Assembly: GCF_029892565.1 (NCBI RefSeq)
Contig: NZ_JARXVH010000014.1
Coordinates: 124,001-188,000 of the forward strand
Reading direction: 5' to 3'
From: Streptomyces pseudovenezuelae
GTDB taxonomy: Bacteria; Actinomycetota; Actinomycetes; Streptomycetales; Streptomycetaceae
Length of the DNA: 64,000 nt
Below, piece by piece: positions 61,287 to 64,000 of this stretch. Made by a program: the position numbers and the translations under genes. Under the pieces are notes generated by a model that made no database searches, was not told where the DNA came from, and saw only the letters and a program-made list of their open reading frames with translations. Positions within the stretch are counted from its first letter, which is position 1; every line of letters begins with the position of its first letter.

Positions 61287-61547
61287 CTCGGCACGACTCC
61301 GCTTCACCGACGGTTCGACGGTCTGACGTCTGGGTACGTCAACCCGGCGCGCGCTCTTCCCAATTGGGCCCGCCGACCCCCTAGCCACGGAGCGTATCCG
61401 AAGGTTTACTATGAGTGACAGCAAGGGGTTGGGGTCCTGGGGACAGGAAAGTTCAGAGCGCGATAGCGTCACCGCTGAAGCACACGTCGCGTTACCCCGG
61501 GGGGCGACCCTCGGCCCTGAAATGCTTGTACCACCTTGGAGGTGAGG
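61287..61547. other. Upstream region of ushX-sigH
   Basis: A 261-bp gap with no credible gene. It probably holds sigH promoters; a TTACTAT near 61406 and a GGAGGTGAGG ribosome site at 61536-61545 are visible. Precise promoters were not assigned. Confidence 0.4.
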
Positions 61548-61961
61548 GTGTCCCAGATCGCAGGCGAGCCCGCGACCCAGGACTTCGTGGAAGTCCGGCT
61601 GCCGGCTGCGGGTGCCTACCTGTCGGTGCTGCGTACGGCCACGGCCGGCCTCGCGGCCCGTTTGGACTTCACCCTCGACGAGATCGAGGACCTGCGCATC
61701 GCCGTGGACGAGGCCTGCGCGATCCTGCTCCAGCAGGCCGTGCCCGGCTCGGTGCTCAGTTGTGTCTTCCGGCTTGTCGACGACTCGTTGGAGGTGACCG
61801 TCTCGGCGCCGACCACGGACGGTCACGCCCCGGCGCGGGACACCTTCGCCTGGACCGTCCTGTCCGCCCTGGCAGGCAAGGTCTCCTCCGCCGTGGACGA
61901 CGACAAAACCGTTTCGATCAGCCTCTACAAACAGCGCGGCGCGGGACCCGGGCCGGCGTGA
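61548..61961 (+). CDS. ushX: Anti-sigma factor UshX/PrsH (serine-kinase-like)
   Basis: A 137-residue GHKL ATPase-fold anti-sigma factor of the RsbW/SpoIIAB type. Motifs: GAYLSVLRTATAGLAARLDFTLDEIEDLRIAVDEACAILLQQ (N box VDEAC with the phosphotransfer region), SLEVTVSAPTTDG and AWTVLSALAGKVSSAVDDDKTVSISLYK. In S. coelicolor it holds SigH inactive and is opposed by BldG. The GTG at 61548 has GGAGGTGAGG directly upstream. It overlaps the sigH frame start by GTGA. Confidence 0.93.
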   Translation: MSQIAGEPATQDFVEVRLPAAGAYLSVLRTATAGLAARLDFTLDEIEDLRIAVDEACAILLQQAVPGSVLSCVFRLVDDSLEVTVSAPTTDGHAPARDTFAWTVLSALAGKVSSAVDDDKTVSISLYKQRGAGPGPA

Positions 61962-63118
61962 GGACAGGGGACGGGCCGGTGCGTGACGAAGAGCGCGGCA
62001 CACGGGAGCTGCCGGCCGAGGGCACAGGCGGGTCCCGACGCATTGGTGACGGCATCGACGGTATGGCCGGCATCCCCGAGCAGGCCCGGCCGCATCCGGA
62101 GGAGGACTCCTCGGAGACCGTCCTCCCGGACGACGGGCTGCGGGATCGGGAAGTTGCCGCGCAGAGCGCGCCCGTGGACGGACGGATCGGGATCCCCCCG
62201 CTCCGTCCGGCGGCCGGCGCTCGGAGAAGGACAACGGGCGGGACGATGAGCGAGCACGAGCGAAACTCCGAGGCCGACGGGCAGGGCGCACCGAGCGTCC
62301 CGCAGGCCACGCCGAGCGTCCAACAGGGCGCTCCCAGCGTCCAGCAGGCCACGCGGCACGACCCACAGGACCGCAGCGGGGCGCGCCTGCTCTTCATCGA
62401 GCTGCGCACGCTGAAGGACGGCAGCGTCGAGTACGCGGAGCTGCGCAACCGGCTGGTCCGCATGCACCTGCCGCTCGTCGAGCACCTCGCCCGCCGCTTC
62501 CGCAACCGCGGCGAGCCGCTGGACGACCTCACCCAGGTCGCCACCATCGGCCTGATCAAGTCGGTCGACCGCTTCGACCCGGAGCGCGGCGTCGAGTTCT
62601 CGACGTACGCGACCCCTACGGTCGTCGGCGAGATCAAGCGGCACTTCCGCGACAAGGGCTGGGCGGTCCGCGTCCCGCGCAGGCTCCAGGAGCTGCGCCT
62701 CTCGCTGACCACGGCGACCGCGGAGCTCTCGCAGCTGCACGGCCGCTCCCCCACGGTTCACGAGCTGGCCGAGAAGCTGGGCATCTCGGAGGAAGAGGTC
62801 CTGGAGGGCCTGGAGTCCGCCAACGCGTACTCCACGCTGTCCCTGGACGTCCCCGACACCGACGACGAGTCCCCGGCCGTCGCGGACACCCTGGGCTCGG
62901 AGGACGAGGCCCTGGAGGGCGTCGAGTACCGCGAGTCCCTCAAGCCGTTGCTGGAGGACCTGCCGCCGCGCGAGAAGCGGATCCTGCTGCTGCGGTTCTT
63001 CGGGAACATGACGCAGTCGCAGATCGCCCAGGAGGTCGGCATCTCGCAGATGCACGTCTCCCGGCTGCTGGCGCGCACGCTGGCGCAGCTGCGGGAGAAG
63101 CTCCTCGTCGAGGAGTAG
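61958..63118 (+). CDS. sigH: Stress-response sigma factor SigH (SigB-type)
   Basis: At least 386 residues if the GTG at 61958 (GTGA overlap) is used; the ATG at 62246 gives 290 residues and ATG at 62063 a mid-length form. Core regions: region 2 YAELRNRLVRMHLPLVEHLARRFRNRGEPLDDLTQVATIGLIKSVDRFDPERGVEFSTYATPTVVGEIKRHFRDKGWAVRVPRRLQEL, region 3 about 225-290 of the long form, region 4 LPPREKRILLLRFFGNMTQSQIAQEVGISQMHVSRLLARTLAQLR. S. coelicolor sigH is known to give several protein sizes. A Gln/Ala/Pro N-terminal repeat segment (SVPQATPSVQQGAPSVQQAT) precedes the core. The frame remains open upstream through ushX to 61415. Confidence 0.93.
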   Translation: MRTGDGPVRDEERGTRELPAEGTGGSRRIGDGIDGMAGIPEQARPHPEEDSSETVLPDDGLRDREVAAQSAPVDGRIGIPPLRPAAGARRRTTGGTMSEHERNSEADGQGAPSVPQATPSVQQGAPSVQQATRHDPQDRSGARLLFIELRTLKDGSVEYAELRNRLVRMHLPLVEHLARRFRNRGEPLDDLTQVATIGLIKSVDRFDPERGVEFSTYATPTVVGEIKRHFRDKGWAVRVPRRLQELRLSLTTATAELSQLHGRSPTVHELAEKLGISEEEVLEGLESANAYSTLSLDVPDTDDESPAVADTLGSEDEALEGVEYRESLKPLLEDLPPREKRILLLRFFGNMTQSQIAQEVGISQMHVSRLLARTLAQLREKLLVEE

Positions 63119-63163
63119 GGGCGAGCCGGAGCAGGGGCGACTTCCGGTCGTCCCGCTCAGGGG

Positions 63164-63613
63164 CTACTTCTGGTCGCCCTGCACGCCGCCGGGCCCCCGG
63201 ATCCCGAGGGCCCGGGTGGTCTCCGGATTGATCAGCAGGACCAGCGCCGCTACGGCCACGACGGCGAGCGCGATCCCGGCCGGGATGGCCACGCTGTCGG
63301 CCTGGAGCAGGGTGTAGGCGACCGGCAGCGCCATGATCTGGGTGATGACGGCGGGGCCCCGGCTCCAGCCCCGGCGGAGCAGCAGCCCGCGTGCGGCGAG
63401 CAGCGGCAGCAGCGCGAGGACGACCAGGGTGATGCCGCCGGTGACCGCGGAACCCCGGTCGTCGGGGTCGCCGGTCAGACCTTCCACCAGCATCCACAGG
63501 CCCCCGGCGGCCAACGCGATTCCCTCCAGCCCGGCGAGCGCGGCGGCGTACGTCAGGCGGCGCGGGCGCGGGTCGGTGCTGTCCGAAGTGGTGGGAGTCT
63601 GCTCACTGGTCAC
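63164..63613 (-). CDS. Integral membrane protein with four spans
   Basis: A 149-residue protein after the GTG at 63613, with spans at about 30-50, 60-80, 95-115 and 118-138 (ALAGLEGIALAAGGLWMLVEGL, TGGITLVVLALLPLLAARGLLL, VITQIMALPVAYTLLQ, GIALAVVAVAALVLLI). The Asp/Pro-rich N-terminus is cytoplasmic. No domain recognised. Convergent with sigH. The start is uncertain; GTG at 63670 is possible. Confidence 0.75.
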   Translation of the reverse strand: MTSEQTPTTSDSTDPRPRRLTYAAALAGLEGIALAAGGLWMLVEGLTGDPDDRGSAVTGGITLVVLALLPLLAARGLLLRRGWSRGPAVITQIMALPVAYTLLQADSVAIPAGIALAVVAVAALVLLINPETTRALGIRGPGGVQGDQK

Positions 63614-63738
63614 CCCTGAAGGGTAGTCCCGGGGTCGACGCCGGCCGGAGCGGGCCGTGGTGAGGCTCACGTCCTCCGCTCTTACCCGATCCCTACTCGA
63701 CCTGTGCCGAGTACCACCCAGTAGGTACGCTGCAACTC

Positions 63739-64000
63739 ATGCGTGCACTTCTCGTGGTCAATCCGGCGGCAACCACCACAAGCGCACGTACGCGCGATGT
63801 CCTGATCCATGCACTCGCGAGCGAGATGAAGCTGGAAGCGGTCACCACCGAGTACCGCGGCCACGCGCGCGATCTCGGCCGGCAGGCGGCGGACAGCGAG
63901 GACATCGACCTGGTGGTCGCCCTCGGCGGCGACGGCACGGTCAACGAGGTGGTCAACGGCCTGCTGCACGCCGGGCCCAATCCCAACGGTCTTCCCCGTC
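63739..64000 (+). CDS. Diacylglycerol/lipid kinase family protein (N-terminus, cut by window edge)
   Basis: The visible 87 residues are MRALLVVNPAATTTSARTRDVLIHALASEMK, VTTEYRGHARDLGRQAADSEDIDLVVALGGDGTVNEVVNGLLHAGP. GGDGTVNE is the DAGK catalytic loop. The ATG at 63739 has a TAGGTAC-type -10 at 63724 and no ribosome site, hinting at a leaderless message. In S. coelicolor the next gene is wblE, outside the window. The C-terminus is unseen. Confidence 0.9.
   Translation, partial: MRALLVVNPAATTTSARTRDVLIHALASEMKLEAVTTEYRGHARDLGRQAADSEDIDLVVALGGDGTVNEVVNGLLHAGPNPNGLPR

Overview
The window is high-GC actinobacterial chromosome and almost certainly Streptomyces. Supporting evidence: extreme third-position GC, frequent GTG/TTG starts, GTGA/ATGA stop-start overlaps, many leaderless-looking promoters, a conservon (cvnABCD), a nickel superoxide dismutase with its maturation peptidase, a UshX/SigH stress sigma pair and a cyclic-nucleotide-binding-domain encapsulin of the EshB type. 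From memory, the gene order resembles the S. coelicolor core chromosome from about SCO5309 (Ku) to SCO5242. No IS element, prophage, integrase, tRNA, rRNA or CRISPR array was seen.

Layout. 1-3.1 kb: divergent ku and a stand-alone LigD-type polymerase, then a NERD protein and a tyrosine phosphatase. 3.2-8.7 kb: lipoprotein plus orphan sensor kinase, an SH3-like secreted protein, and a translationally coupled RodA/FtsW-PBP2 pair. 8.8-12.5 kb: AurF-type diiron protein with a TetR regulator, then a coiled-coil NlpC/P60 hydrolase. 12.4-18.3 kb: conservon cvnA-B-C-D followed by a StyA-like flavin monooxygenase. 18.7-25.5 kb: PP2C-like phosphatase, MarR regulator, GH25 lysozyme, Lon under a HAIR/HspR-type operator, GNAT and rhomboid-like proteins. 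25.7-33.6 kb: spermidine-synthase-like protein, two-component pair, and the giant Kgd/SucA 2-oxoglutarate enzyme. 33.7-38.7 kb: DUF4097-PadR operon, an HTH/Clp-N operon with a twin-operator promoter, and a dehydrogenase. 38.8-43.4 kb: malic enzyme and an amino-acid ABC importer. 43.4-46.8 kb: methyltransferase, CGNR regulator, sodX/sodN with a 3'UTR sRNA candidate, and an M55 D-aminopeptidase. 46.8-49.1 kb: pit-small membrane protein-ppk2 phosphate/polyphosphate operon. 49.2-55.3 kb: small regulators and enzymes, including an ECF42/DGPF pair with a matching promoter. 55.6-59.4 kb: encapsulin shell (family 2B-like) with a polyprenyl synthase as candidate cargo and a divergent PLP enzyme. 59.4-64 kb: Na+/H+ antiporter with a UBP zinc-finger partner, UshX-SigH, and a truncated diacylglycerol-kinase-like gene.

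The most notable systems are the encapsulin/polyprenyl synthase nanocompartment, the HTH/Clp-N operon whose promoter -35 and -10 are each embedded in a perfect TGTCAAC-N4-GTTGACA operator, the sodN 3'UTR RNA, and the sigH reading frame that stays open through ushX. All functional calls rest on reading the sequence and remembered family features; no database search was run, and residue numbers marked 'about' are estimates.
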